Shown one piece after another: positions 17,634 through 26,155 of a stretch of DNA of 61,446 nucleotides (positions are counted from its first letter, which is position 1; every line of letters begins with the position of its first letter). The translations under genes and the position numbers were made by a program. The notes under the pieces were generated by a model. That model ran no database searches. It was not told the DNA's origin and worked only from the letters and a program-made list of their open reading frames with translations. This stretch comes from Candidatus Cloacimonadota bacterium (GTDB lineage Bacteria; Cloacimonadota; Cloacimonadia; Cloacimonadales; TCS61), in the NCBI GenBank assembly GCA_030621085.1, contig JAUXIJ010000009.1, positions 1 through 61,446 of the forward strand, given 5' to 3'.

Positions 17634-17674
17634 AGTTTTAAAAAGTCAATGGCAAGAAAAAGGAGAAATAAAAT

Positions 17675-18460
17675 TTGAAAAAGAAGTTGTATGATCTTCC
17701 CAAATACTATAATATTGCATTTTCCTGGGATAATTCTAATGAGATTGATCTGCTTCAAATGATTTTTGAGAAATATGTTCCTTATGAAGTAAAAAACATA
17801 CTTGAACCTGCGAGTGGTTCGGGTCGTTTTCTGATGAGTTTCCCAAAATATAAATATCATATAACGGGTTATGACAATAATCGGAGAATGGTGGCTTATG
17901 CACGGAAACGAATATCTAATGCAGGTTTACAAGATTTTGCAAAAGTAATTTCGGGTGATATGAAATCGATTAAATTCAAAGAGAAATTCGATGCCGCCTT
18001 TAATTCTATAAACAGTATCGGTTACCTCCTATCAGACGGTGAAATTATTTCGCATTTTCGCAATACGGGTGAATCGATAAAGAAAGGTGGAATTTATATT
18101 ATTCACCTTGCTTGTGCTGCCGATAAATTTGAAATTTATGAAACTGAAAATGAGGGTTGGGTTTTAGAAAAAGATGGAATTCGTGTAAAAACAATTTGGG
18201 CTATTGAGAAAGAAGATAAACAAAAGAAGATCAGTTATCAGTTCTGTAAAATGACGATTACTGAAAATGGTAAAACTTTTGTATTGGAAGATCGTCATAA
18301 ATTAAGGCTTTGGTTTTTCGAGGATCTGAAAAATCTGATTCGAGAGTCAGGAAAGTTCAGGTTAGAAGCGATTTATAATGAAAAGCATAATCAGATACCT
18401 TTGGATATGCATATAAATGGAGAACTGGGCAATTTGTATTATGTTCTTAAAGTTAAATAA
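17675..18460 (+). CDS. Class I SAM-dependent methyltransferase
   Basis: 261 residues with a Rossmann methyltransferase core. Motif I is ILEPASGSGRFL (about residues 46-57), motif II the acidic ITGYDNN, and motif IV the FDAAFNSINSIGYLL region. This resembles small-molecule methyltransferases with C-terminal beta sheets. The start is a TTG at 17675 with AAGGAG 8 nt upstream; no in-frame ATG lies close by. The substrate is not predictable. Confidence 0.87.
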   Translation: MKKKLYDLPKYYNIAFSWDNSNEIDLLQMIFEKYVPYEVKNILEPASGSGRFLMSFPKYKYHITGYDNNRRMVAYARKRISNAGLQDFAKVISGDMKSIKFKEKFDAAFNSINSIGYLLSDGEIISHFRNTGESIKKGGIYIIHLACAADKFEIYETENEGWVLEKDGIRVKTIWAIEKEDKQKKISYQFCKMTITENGKTFVLEDRHKLRLWFFEDLKNLIRESGKFRLEAIYNEKHNQIPLDMHINGELGNLYYVLKVK

Positions 18461-18531
18461 AAAATTGAAAAAGGTTTACACGCAGAGGATTTTTTTCAAT
18501 TAAACCTATTCAAGTTTCTTTGAAGGTAAAA

Positions 18532-18711
18532 ATGAAAAGAGGAACTAAAAAGCTATATAGCAGAAAGCGTCCGGCACACCCGGATGAAGCACATACAACA
18601 AGCAAACGCTGGTTCAAAAAGAAAGGACGTAAAGCTGTTAGACGGCATTTGAAAGATGAAATACAAAAACAGCAACCTGATTCTGAGTTAGAAAAAAATA
18701 ATCAAAAATAA
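18532..18711 (+). CDS. Small highly basic protein
   Basis: 59 residues from the ATG at 18532, with GAAGG 5 nt upstream. About a third of the residues are Lys or Arg, with a central RPAHPDEAHTTSKRWFKKKG block and an Arg-rich helix after it. The composition suggests nucleic-acid or ribosome binding, but that is inference. It lies 12 bp upstream of the GNAT gene and is likely co-transcribed with it. Confidence 0.6.
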   Translation: MKRGTKKLYSRKRPAHPDEAHTTSKRWFKKKGRKAVRRHLKDEIQKQQPDSELEKNNQK

Positions 18712-18723
18712 TAAGGAAGAATT

Positions 18724-19212
18724 ATGAAAAACATAAAGATTGTAGAATACGAACATAAATATGCAGCAGCAACAGCCGTAATGTGGCAGAACAGCGGCAA
18801 AGGCTGGAATGGTGAAACGTTCCTTACAACTGCTCAGGATGTTATTACAGATGAAGAAAACTCGATATATCTGAATGCCTGGCTTGCTCTTGATGGAGAT
18901 TTGGTAGTTGGGTATTGCAACTTGTATGAATACCAGGAAGATACTGGAGCACTTTACATTGGTCTTTTGAATGTTCGTGATGATTATCAGGGTAAGAAGA
19001 TAGGAAAAACTCTGGTTCTGAAAGCTGTGGAACGTACCATAGAACTTGGCTGGGACAGGCTCGATCTTTATACCTGGAGTGGAAACACACTTGCTGTTCC
19101 GCTTTATAAAAAAACCGGCTTCTTTTGGGAAGATCGCGATGATACGACTCACCTGATCAACCTGATTCCGTCAGCTCTGAAAAATGAATTGGTCAAAGAT
19201 CATTTCAAATAA
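18724..19212 (+). CDS. GNAT-family acetyltransferase (N-terminal part of an interrupted longer ORF)
   Basis: 162 residues with a complete GNAT fold. The acetyl-CoA-binding segment is NVRDDYQGKKIGKTL, followed by the LYTWSGNTLAVPLYKKTGF beta/alpha segment. AAGGA precedes the ATG at 18724. The stop TAA at 19210-19212 is followed by an uninterrupted reading frame in the same phase down to 21813. The residues directly after the stop (IDWYNDSIRPIEVKPDG) read as a natural continuation. A single substitution, for example AAA to TAA, would explain the split. Confidence 0.87.
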   Translation: MKNIKIVEYEHKYAAATAVMWQNSGKGWNGETFLTTAQDVITDEENSIYLNAWLALDGDLVVGYCNLYEYQEDTGALYIGLLNVRDDYQGKKIGKTLVLKAVERTIELGWDRLDLYTWSGNTLAVPLYKKTGFFWEDRDDTTHLINLIPSALKNELVKDHFK

Positions 19213-19248
19213 ATCGATTGGTATAATGACAGTATCAGACCGATCGAA

Positions 19249-21813
19249 GTGAAACCGGATGGAAGAAAGGAGAATGAATTTGAATATCTCACTTATGAAT
19301 GGGAAAAAGATGATAAACATCTGCTGATGGAATATTGCAGACGCGGAAGAGGTTTACGAAAGATCGAAACGGATGAATATTCCATATCTGTAACTGTGGA
19401 AGATCTGAAGCTTGTTTTCGGTAGTAAATACAAAGTTCGTTATGATATCGTCAATAAGACCGATAAACCATTAAAGCTGAATATTAAAGGCTTGAATGAA
19501 AAGAATATCGAATTTGATCTTCAAAAAGAAATCACGGTTGATGATAAGCTCTCTTTCGATGCGGAATTTAAAGTAAATGAAGTAGAAAAAGAGCAGAGCG
19601 TTTGGAAAACTCATCCCTGCGTGATCTCTGAAATTACGATAAATGGGAAAAAGTCGCTTTTCCAAGTTGGAATCGAACCGAAGTTCCCGGCAAACATCAT
19701 CCTGACAAAAAGAAGCGGTATTTGCTATCCTGATGTTGAATCTGATATTTACATCAATATTGAAAACAGCTTTGATACAGATGCTACGTTTCGATTTGAA
19801 CTTCCGGAAAATGAGAGCATCGAGTTTCCGGAGAAGAAATTCTCTATCGCTCTGAGAGCAAAGGAAAAGAGTTCCATTCCAATTAAATATATTCTAAAGA
19901 AAGGATGCGTTTATTCACCTGAAATTTCAGTTAAGGCAATTCGGAAAAATTGTGATCCTTTAGTTTTCAAGCGAAGAATAAATTGTATGTTCAATACAAT
20001 TAGTGGAATTTTCTATGGTGAAACTCAAATGAGTTATATAGTTGGAAATGGTTCCTATTATATTATTTTGATGCGCAAAGATTTTTTCAATATCTTCAGA
20101 ATTAGTGATGCTTTTTCACAAGATTGTATGGTTAGCTACCGGGTTCCAAAACTTGGAAAGCCATTCTCGGATGAATTCAATAAAAAACCATGCGATAAAG
20201 TTGAATATCTCATCGAGGGAACTGCAGTAATTCTGAAAGCATATTATACATCAGATAAATTTAAAGGAATAAAATTCCAGATCAATCATAAGTTATATGC
20301 AAACGGAATTGTTGAGCGCTGGCTTGAGTTTGAGAGCAATACAGCAAAAGATAATCTCTTTTTCAAGGATTCCATCGGAATTAGATCAAATCGTCTTATA
20401 GTTCCTTATGATGGTGATTTCATCGATGTTCGTGATGAAGTTACCGGTGGAACAGGAAATTGGAATTCAAATAAATTATCGGAAAACTGGATATTCAGGA
20501 GAGGGGAAAGATCATCGGTCGGTATCTGCTGGTCGGATGATGTAAAAATGAAGTTCGGGAATTGGGAAAAGTTCTTTGAATATGATCTGAATAATTTGAA
20601 AGCCGGAGAAAAATTGATATTCAAGCCTGTAACGATTGCTCTGGATACTTTCAGAGACTGGCATAAATTCCGGGCATTTGCTATGAAGAAACATCAGGAT
20701 AGGAAAATCATGAAAGAAAGTCTGGAATTTTCCGTGAACGAAGGAAACCCATTCGTAAAGGATTCGTTTCCTGTTTCTGTGATAGAGCATAGAAAGAAAA
20801 ATAAAAATGGAAAAATCTTTCTGAAATTAAAAAAAGATAAAAAATCGGAACTGCTGGGTTCTTTTTCTGAAAAGAACGATATTAAAGAAGTTGGGAAAGA
20901 ATTTAAGTATGATCATGATAATCAATTAGATATTTTAATAATGGAAGAAAAGTTCGAAGACATTGAAACATCACGTCAGAAAGTGATCTTTCCGATCAGT
21001 GAAAATAAGATTTCCAAAGAAAAAGTGAAATCAGAACTAATGGATGTAATGAGGATCGATAACGGAATTATTTCTATGGAAACTTCCGCTTCTTTCGCTC
21101 CTTCACTGTATTCGTTGAAATATAAAAGAAAACAGTGGTTGGATTCTTCTTTCCCGAAACCTTGTTCCAAAGGTTGGTGGAAGCCATGGGTCGGTGGAAT
21201 TTGTACGCTTCCAAGCCAATTACGGGTGAAGACGATCCTAGAAGAAAATAATTCAGCGAAATTTGTAAAGAAAACCGATAATCTTGGAAACGAATGGGAA
21301 GGCTTCTGCATCAGCGCAGAAATCGTGAAAAACGAGAAGTACAAAGGATTAAAGTTAGATCAGTATTTTCTATTGTTACCCGGAGTTCCGGTAATGTTCC
21401 ACACTTTGGAGATTTTGCAGAATACAGGAAAATTCCTGCGGAATTTTTGCATTGATACTGCATGTTTCATTAAACCGGATGAGGATTTGCAAAATTGTCA
21501 TTTTCTAGCAAAAAACAAAGTAGGACAGGAATTTAAGGTAAATGCAGGGAAGAAGTTATATGAAGTTGAAGCAAGTTCACCTTTTAGTTTTTTGGGTGAC
21601 AACCGAGACGAATTGCTTCATATTTATCCGGCTTCAGAGGAAACTATGTCCTGGTTGCTTACCGATACACAAATTTTAACTGCCTGGATCGGTGATAAAA
21701 TAACCTGCGAAAATAATAAACGAATTTATCTTGGTTCGCGCTTCTTTATTTTTGCAGAGCAAAAACTGGATGATGAAATGTTGAGAGATCTGAAGAATGT
21801 GGAATTTAAGTAA
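19249..21813 (+). CDS. Large uncharacterised beta-rich protein, C-terminal partner of the GNAT domain
   Basis: 854 residues counted from the first possible start, a GTG at 19249 that has no recognisable ribosome-binding site. The frame is open back to 19213, directly after the GNAT stop. The sequence is rich in beta-strand-like segments (KYKVRYDIVNKTDKPLKL; VESDIYINIENS), suggesting immunoglobulin-like modules followed by a large galactose-mutarotase-like region with many Trp and Phe. I do not recognise a named family. It was probably one ~1030-residue protein with the upstream GNAT domain; whether it is now translated is uncertain. Confidence 0.65.
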   Translation: MKPDGRKENEFEYLTYEWEKDDKHLLMEYCRRGRGLRKIETDEYSISVTVEDLKLVFGSKYKVRYDIVNKTDKPLKLNIKGLNEKNIEFDLQKEITVDDKLSFDAEFKVNEVEKEQSVWKTHPCVISEITINGKKSLFQVGIEPKFPANIILTKRSGICYPDVESDIYINIENSFDTDATFRFELPENESIEFPEKKFSIALRAKEKSSIPIKYILKKGCVYSPEISVKAIRKNCDPLVFKRRINCMFNTISGIFYGETQMSYIVGNGSYYIILMRKDFFNIFRISDAFSQDCMVSYRVPKLGKPFSDEFNKKPCDKVEYLIEGTAVILKAYYTSDKFKGIKFQINHKLYANGIVERWLEFESNTAKDNLFFKDSIGIRSNRLIVPYDGDFIDVRDEVTGGTGNWNSNKLSENWIFRRGERSSVGICWSDDVKMKFGNWEKFFEYDLNNLKAGEKLIFKPVTIALDTFRDWHKFRAFAMKKHQDRKIMKESLEFSVNEGNPFVKDSFPVSVIEHRKKNKNGKIFLKLKKDKKSELLGSFSEKNDIKEVGKEFKYDHDNQLDILIMEEKFEDIETSRQKVIFPISENKISKEKVKSELMDVMRIDNGIISMETSASFAPSLYSLKYKRKQWLDSSFPKPCSKGWWKPWVGGICTLPSQLRVKTILEENNSAKFVKKTDNLGNEWEGFCISAEIVKNEKYKGLKLDQYFLLLPGVPVMFHTLEILQNTGKFLRNFCIDTACFIKPDEDLQNCHFLAKNKVGQEFKVNAGKKLYEVEASSPFSFLGDNRDELLHIYPASEETMSWLLTDTQILTAWIGDKITCENNKRIYLGSRFFIFAEQKLDDEMLRDLKNVEFK

Positions 21814-21876
21814 CTCAATCATCCGTCAAAAGCCGAGCACAGTCTTGATTGAGGAAAACATTAAACTTGTTTCTTG

Positions 21877-21897
21877 TTCACAAGTTGCACTTGTGAA
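21877..21897. repeat. TTCACAAG/CTTGTGAA palindrome
   Basis: Perfect 8-bp arms with a 5-nt centre in the spacer before the second GNAT gene. Confidence 0.6.
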
Positions 21898-21981
21898 TAT
21901 AATTGTGTTGATAATTTCAACATATCAACAAGAGCAAATCTCTGCGGGGAACATTTCATTTTAGCGAAGCGTAGGTGATAC

Positions 21982-22004
21982 GTTCCAACGCAGAGCATTG
22001 GAAC
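21982..22004. repeat. GTTCCAA/TTGGAAC palindrome
   Basis: Perfect 7-bp arms around CGCAGAGCA. It has the same general design as the 6869 and 6906 elements. Confidence 0.6.
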
Positions 22005-22049
22005 AAGGAAGAAGTCAGTGTTAGTCAGTGGCAAGAAAAAGGAGTTATT

Positions 22050-22790
22050 ATGAATTATAAATTAGTAACAACTATTGATAGAAATGATCTTGTCGAAAGA
22101 GGCGATAATATCGTTGAAGCCGTTTATCCAGAATTTATGCTGCACGATTCTGTGGCAAACGAATGGTTTTTCCAGCTTTATGAAAAATTCCCGGAATTTC
22201 AATATTGGCTGCTGGATGGAGAAGAGATAGTTGGAATAGGCAATTCCATCCCACTCTATTGGAACGATGAATTGGAAAATCTTCCTGACGAAGGTTGGGA
22301 TTGGGCATTAGAAAAAGGTTTTAAGGACAAACAAAAAAAAATCAAACCAAACCTGCTTTGTGCAATGTCCATTACGATAAGTCCAAAATACCAGGGAAAA
22401 GGTATCAGCACAGAAATGATAAAATCAATGGTTCAAATAGGAAAAAAACACAAACTTAAAACATTGATAATTCCTGTCCGTCCAACTTTGAAGAAGGATT
22501 ATACGCAGGTAGACATAAAGCAGTATATAACTTGGAAGAGAGAGGATGGACAACTATTTGACCCCTGGCTTAGAGTTCACGAAAAACTCGGTGGAAAGGT
22601 CATCAAGGTTTGTTCCAAAGCAATGGATATTCGCGGTTCGATCCATGACTGGGAAAACTGGACTGGAATGAAATTTTCTGAAACAGGAAAATATAATATT
22701 CCGGGAGCGTTGGAATCTGTGGAATTCGACATAAAAAAAGATGTTGGAATTTACATCGAGCTAAATGTCTGGGTAGAACATAAATTGTAA
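22050..22790 (+). CDS. GNAT-family acetyltransferase-like protein
   Basis: 246 residues from the ATG at 22050, which has AAGGAG 5 nt upstream; the longer ORF start at 21975 lies within repeats. The acetyl-CoA segment is visible as MSITISPKYQGKGISTEMI (about residues 110-128), followed by a helix and LIIPVRPTLK. Length and fold suggest one GNAT domain with an elaborated C-terminus. The acceptor is unknown. Confidence 0.8.
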   Translation: MNYKLVTTIDRNDLVERGDNIVEAVYPEFMLHDSVANEWFFQLYEKFPEFQYWLLDGEEIVGIGNSIPLYWNDELENLPDEGWDWALEKGFKDKQKKIKPNLLCAMSITISPKYQGKGISTEMIKSMVQIGKKHKLKTLIIPVRPTLKKDYTQVDIKQYITWKREDGQLFDPWLRVHEKLGGKVIKVCSKAMDIRGSIHDWENWTGMKFSETGKYNIPGALESVEFDIKKDVGIYIELNVWVEHKL

Positions 22791-22838
22791 ATCAGACGCT
22801 TTCGTCTGATAAAAAACGCTCGTTCAGGAGTGAACGAG
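22791..22838. repeat. Two adjacent palindromes downstream of the GNAT gene
   Basis: ATCAGACG/CGTCTGAT (22791-22810) and CTCGTTCA/TGAACGAG (22819-22838), each perfect 8-bp arms with a 4-nt loop. Neither is followed by a T run on the plus strand. The first is followed by six A, so it could at most terminate minus-strand transcripts. Confidence 0.65.
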
Positions 22839-22960
22839 AAACAGGAGGAAAATAATCTTCCATACAAAACGGCTGAAAGTCAGAAAAGCTGTAACTTCTG
22901 ATATAGATTTCTATTTATCTTTGTGGAATATTGAAAAAGTGATAAGAATTTGTTCACTAT

Positions 22961-22988
22961 CGGACATCAAGTGTTCCATTAACGGACA
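22961..22988. promoter_or_regulatory. Putative activator-binding site (CGGACA/TGTTCC half-sites)
   Basis: Half-sites CGGACA (22961-22966), TGTTCC (22972-22977, near-inverted) and CGGACA (22983-22988), spaced 11 bp from start to start. They lie about 55-80 bp upstream of the sigma-54-type promoter, the usual place for an enhancer-binding protein. No regulator gene is adjacent. Confidence 0.5.
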
Positions 22989-23041
22989 TAACAAACACTG
23001 TCTTCAGATTCTAATTATTTAGGATATAAGAAGATAAGTTA

Positions 23042-23058
23042 TTGGCATACTATTTGCA
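23042..23058 (+). promoter_or_regulatory. Putative sigma-54 (RpoN) promoter
   Basis: TTGGCATACTATTTGCA fits the -24/-12 pattern: GG and GC are exactly 10 nt apart, with TGGCA and TTGCA cores intact. Transcription would start near 23069, about 17 nt before the ATG of the DUF5916 gene. Confidence 0.7.
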
Positions 23059-23085
23059 AAATGAAATATAATTTATGGAGAAATT

Positions 23086-25248
23086 ATGAAGAGAGTATAC
23101 ATATTTATTTTATTTTTATTTATAGGAATCCTCAATGCAAAAGTTGAGATAAATATCCCAGAACTGGAAAAACCTCCGATCATCGATGGGAAGATCAGCG
23201 AAGGTGAATGGAAAAACGCTGTTATCATCGATAAATTTTACCAGATAGCTCCGGGAAATAACACAGAACCTTCTGAGAAAACCGAATTCTTTGTTGGATA
23301 CGATGACAATAATATGTATTTCCTGGCTAAATGTTATGCAGAAGATCCGGGAATAATCAGGGATTTTCACTGCAGCCGCGATGCCATTTATACAACAGAC
23401 AGGATATTCATTTTCCTTGATACTTTCTATTCCAATCAACAAGCATATTATGCGGGAGCAAATCCAAACGGGGAACAAGCAGATGGCATCGTTATCAATG
23501 ATATTGATCCATCCATTGATCTGTTCTTTGTTTCTTGTGGAAGTAGAACTGATTATGGATACATGGTAGAGATCTCTCTTCCTTTTGAAAGTATCAAATA
23601 TAAAAGTGGAAAAGATGTTGCCTGGGGTTTTTTCCTTAAACGACATATTCCAGATAAGAACGAAGAAATTACCTGTTTTCCTGTAAAAAGAGGTGGAGGA
23701 AATTTCTATGATAATTACGGTATTATCAAATTCGAGTATATTCCTGCAAAGATGAATCTAAAGCTGATACCTGCTGTTACAGGAAATTATACTGAAAATG
23801 AGGATAAGATATTAGATAGTACAGATATTGAAAGAGAACTTGAACCTGAAATGAATATCTTCTTCGAACCGAATTCCAATCTTACAATGACCGCGACTAT
23901 CAACCCCGATTTCAATATAATCGAAGCAGATGCTCTAAATATCGATGTGAATAATCGCTTCCCTATATTCTACCCGGAAAAACGACCATTTTTTATTGAG
24001 CAGACCAATCCGTTTTACACTGATATCAATATTTTTTATACACGACAGATAGTTGCCCCAAAATGGGGAACAAAGTTATCCGGTAATTTTGGGAAATATT
24101 CTGTATTTGCATTAGCTGCACTCGATGAGAAAGCTCCGGCTAAAAGATTCTTCTATGAGGAATTTGAGGGTGAATCCGCAGATACACCTTTTGTATTTAC
24201 CAGCGTTGCCAGAAAGCTCGATGGAGGTGATTCCCGCATTCGTCTGGCTGGTGCTTTGCGAAAATTCAAAGAATATGAGAATTTTGTACTTAACTTGGAC
24301 ACTAATTTCAGAATTATAAATGAAATAAACTTTGAAGGTCAGCTTGCAACAAGTTCCAATGAAGAACTGGGCGAAAACACAACTGGATACAGTTATGCAA
24401 CCGAGCTTAATTTTTATAACGGAACCTGGTTCATTCATAACTTCGCAAAAGGGCTTACAAAAGATTTTACTGCTGATCTCGGTTTTATTTCAGAAACTAA
24501 TATTAACTGCTTTAAGAATAGAATTGAATATCAGATCCATGCAAAAACCGATGAAGATAGAATCCGCTATATGGAAATAGCTTCTACTCAGATAGTTAAA
24601 TACGATTATGATCTCTCTGATGTAATGGAAACCTACTGGGAGGTTGTGCTCGGAGGTATCTTTAAAAACACTTTTGAATTCTGGACAGGACTTGAGATGA
24701 AGATGATAGATTATGCCGGCAAAAATAACCATGTTTATTATCCGTGGCTTTGTGTGGAATGTTATCCTATAAAAGCTCTGGGTGGGGAAATTCTACTGGT
24801 GGACGGTGAAGATCTGTGGTATGGAGATGAAGCGGAAATTGGTGATTTTAGGAAACTTGAAACAACATTATTTGTTCGACCTACTAATAATCTGGATATC
24901 GAATTTAGGCAGAAATATCGCGAAACCGCATCATATTATATAGCTCGAACTTATGAAACTAAAGTAAAATTTCAGTTCCATAAGAATTTCTGGGTAAGAG
25001 CAATTGTACAATCAACTAATAACTATATTTTTGCTTATGATGAAAAGCATAAAAGAATAGATTTTTATCCGCTGTTCACCTACAAACCAAGTGCAAATAC
25101 AGCGGTTTATTTGGGAGCAAGTAGTTCCGGTTCGGAAGGAAATGAATTTATTTGGGATGAAGATATTGAAGATTATTTCAACAACGAATATGATCAGAAA
25201 ATTACAAACTATTTTATGAAAGTCAGCTACACATTTGATATTATGTAA
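23086..25248 (+). CDS. DUF5916 family outer-membrane protein with N-terminal CBM9-like domain
   Basis: 720 residues. A signal peptide ends near residue 18 (FIGILNA). A CBM9-like beta-sandwich follows (about 22-200), recognisable by PPIIDGKISEGEWKNA and by FFVGYDDNNMYFLAKCY. The remainder is DUF5916, with PDFNIIEADALNIDVNNRFPIFYPEKRPFF, then many amphipathic strands ending in VSYTFDIM, a typical barrel end. It is probably an outer-membrane beta-barrel binding carbohydrate or other ligands; the function is not established. GGAG lies 6 nt before the ATG. Expression is likely sigma-54 dependent. Confidence 0.9.
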   Translation: MKRVYIFILFLFIGILNAKVEINIPELEKPPIIDGKISEGEWKNAVIIDKFYQIAPGNNTEPSEKTEFFVGYDDNNMYFLAKCYAEDPGIIRDFHCSRDAIYTTDRIFIFLDTFYSNQQAYYAGANPNGEQADGIVINDIDPSIDLFFVSCGSRTDYGYMVEISLPFESIKYKSGKDVAWGFFLKRHIPDKNEEITCFPVKRGGGNFYDNYGIIKFEYIPAKMNLKLIPAVTGNYTENEDKILDSTDIERELEPEMNIFFEPNSNLTMTATINPDFNIIEADALNIDVNNRFPIFYPEKRPFFIEQTNPFYTDINIFYTRQIVAPKWGTKLSGNFGKYSVFALAALDEKAPAKRFFYEEFEGESADTPFVFTSVARKLDGGDSRIRLAGALRKFKEYENFVLNLDTNFRIINEINFEGQLATSSNEELGENTTGYSYATELNFYNGTWFIHNFAKGLTKDFTADLGFISETNINCFKNRIEYQIHAKTDEDRIRYMEIASTQIVKYDYDLSDVMETYWEVVLGGIFKNTFEFWTGLEMKMIDYAGKNNHVYYPWLCVECYPIKALGGEILLVDGEDLWYGDEAEIGDFRKLETTLFVRPTNNLDIEFRQKYRETASYYIARTYETKVKFQFHKNFWVRAIVQSTNNYIFAYDEKHKRIDFYPLFTYKPSANTAVYLGASSSGSEGNEFIWDEDIEDYFNNEYDQKITNYFMKVSYTFDIM

Positions 25249-25271
25249 GTTGTTTACTTCACCCTGACAGA

Positions 25272-25301
25272 TCCCCCTTTGTAAGGGGAAATTAAAGGGG
25301 G
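25272..25301. repeat. CCCCCTTT/AAAGGGGG palindromic repeat
   Basis: CCCCCTTT and AAAGGGGG arms with an additional AAGGGG inside. It lies just after the DUF5916 gene. Confidence 0.6.
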
Positions 25302-25330
25302 TTTTGAAATGGAAGCTTCACAGGCAATTT

Positions 25331-25356
25331 CCTTCCCAAGCAGAAGCTTGGGAAGG
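25331..25356. repeat. CCTTCCCAAGC hairpin
   Basis: Perfect 11-bp arms with an AGAA loop, ending 24 bp before the nitroreductase start. No T run follows. Confidence 0.75.
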
Positions 25357-25380
25357 AGAAGGAATAAAAGAGGAGAAAAT

Positions 25381-26154
25381 ATGATTTCAAATCCAACAAT
25401 AAAAACATTAATGAATCATAGATCAATAAGGAAGTACACGGATGAAATTCCATCCAAAGAAATGATCGAAACAATTGTAAAAGCAGGTCAGCAGGCGGCT
25501 TTTGCGGGGCAACTCGGCAGCGTGATAATTTCCAGAGAAAAAGAAAAGCACCCTTTTGGTGCTCCACTCTATTTCATTGTATGTGTGGATATTCACCGGA
25601 TGCAAAAAGTGATGGAGAAGAGAAATTGGAAGATTGTTTCATCTGATGCAGCTATGCTTCTTTTTGGAGTGCAAGATGCTTGCTATATGGCTCAAAATCT
25701 TGTAATCGCCGCCGAAAGTCTGGGCTTGGGAACCTGCTATCTGGGGTTCGTTCCCTTTATGGCAAATAAACTGATTCAAAAATATGAACTTCCTAAAAAA
25801 GTTCTACCGCTGGTTGGAATTTCCGTTGGCTATCCGGCAGAAGATCCACCTGTACGTCCACGTTATCCCCTCAATTTTTCTTGTTATGAAGGAAAATATC
25901 CTGAATTCTCGGATGAGCAGATAGAAAGAGCAATGAAGCAAATGGATGAAGGTTATCTGGCACAGGACTATTACAATGGGGGAAAATTGATGATAAAGCT
26001 GGAAAATAATAGAGAAGAAACGTTCGATAGAAAAACTTACAGCTGGACAGAGCACATTTCTCGCAAATGGGGGCAATGGTTGAATGATCCTGAAGAATTA
26101 AGGGAAGTATTAAATAAATATGGATTTGAATTTAAAAGAAATAAAAGGAGATAG
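25381..26154 (+). CDS. Nitroreductase family protein (NfsA/FRP-like)
   Basis: 257 residues from the ATG at 25381, preceded by GAGGAGA; the upstream ORF start lies in repeats. The N-terminal LMNHRSIRKYTDEIPSKE is the FMN-binding nitroreductase signature. It is followed by DACYMAQNLVIAAESLGLGTCYLGF and VGISVGYPAEDPPVRPR. Such flavoenzymes reduce nitro compounds, quinones or flavins with NAD(P)H in the cytoplasm. The next gene starts 1 nt after its stop, so the two are probably co-transcribed. Confidence 0.92.
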   Translation: MISNPTIKTLMNHRSIRKYTDEIPSKEMIETIVKAGQQAAFAGQLGSVIISREKEKHPFGAPLYFIVCVDIHRMQKVMEKRNWKIVSSDAAMLLFGVQDACYMAQNLVIAAESLGLGTCYLGFVPFMANKLIQKYELPKKVLPLVGISVGYPAEDPPVRPRYPLNFSCYEGKYPEFSDEQIERAMKQMDEGYLAQDYYNGGKLMIKLENNREETFDRKTYSWTEHISRKWGQWLNDPEELREVLNKYGFEFKRNKRR

Positions 26155-26155
26155 T

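Noticed and set aside
22791..22838. Terminators after the GNAT gene
   Set aside because: The hairpins are perfect but lack a T run on the coding strand, so they were listed as repeats.
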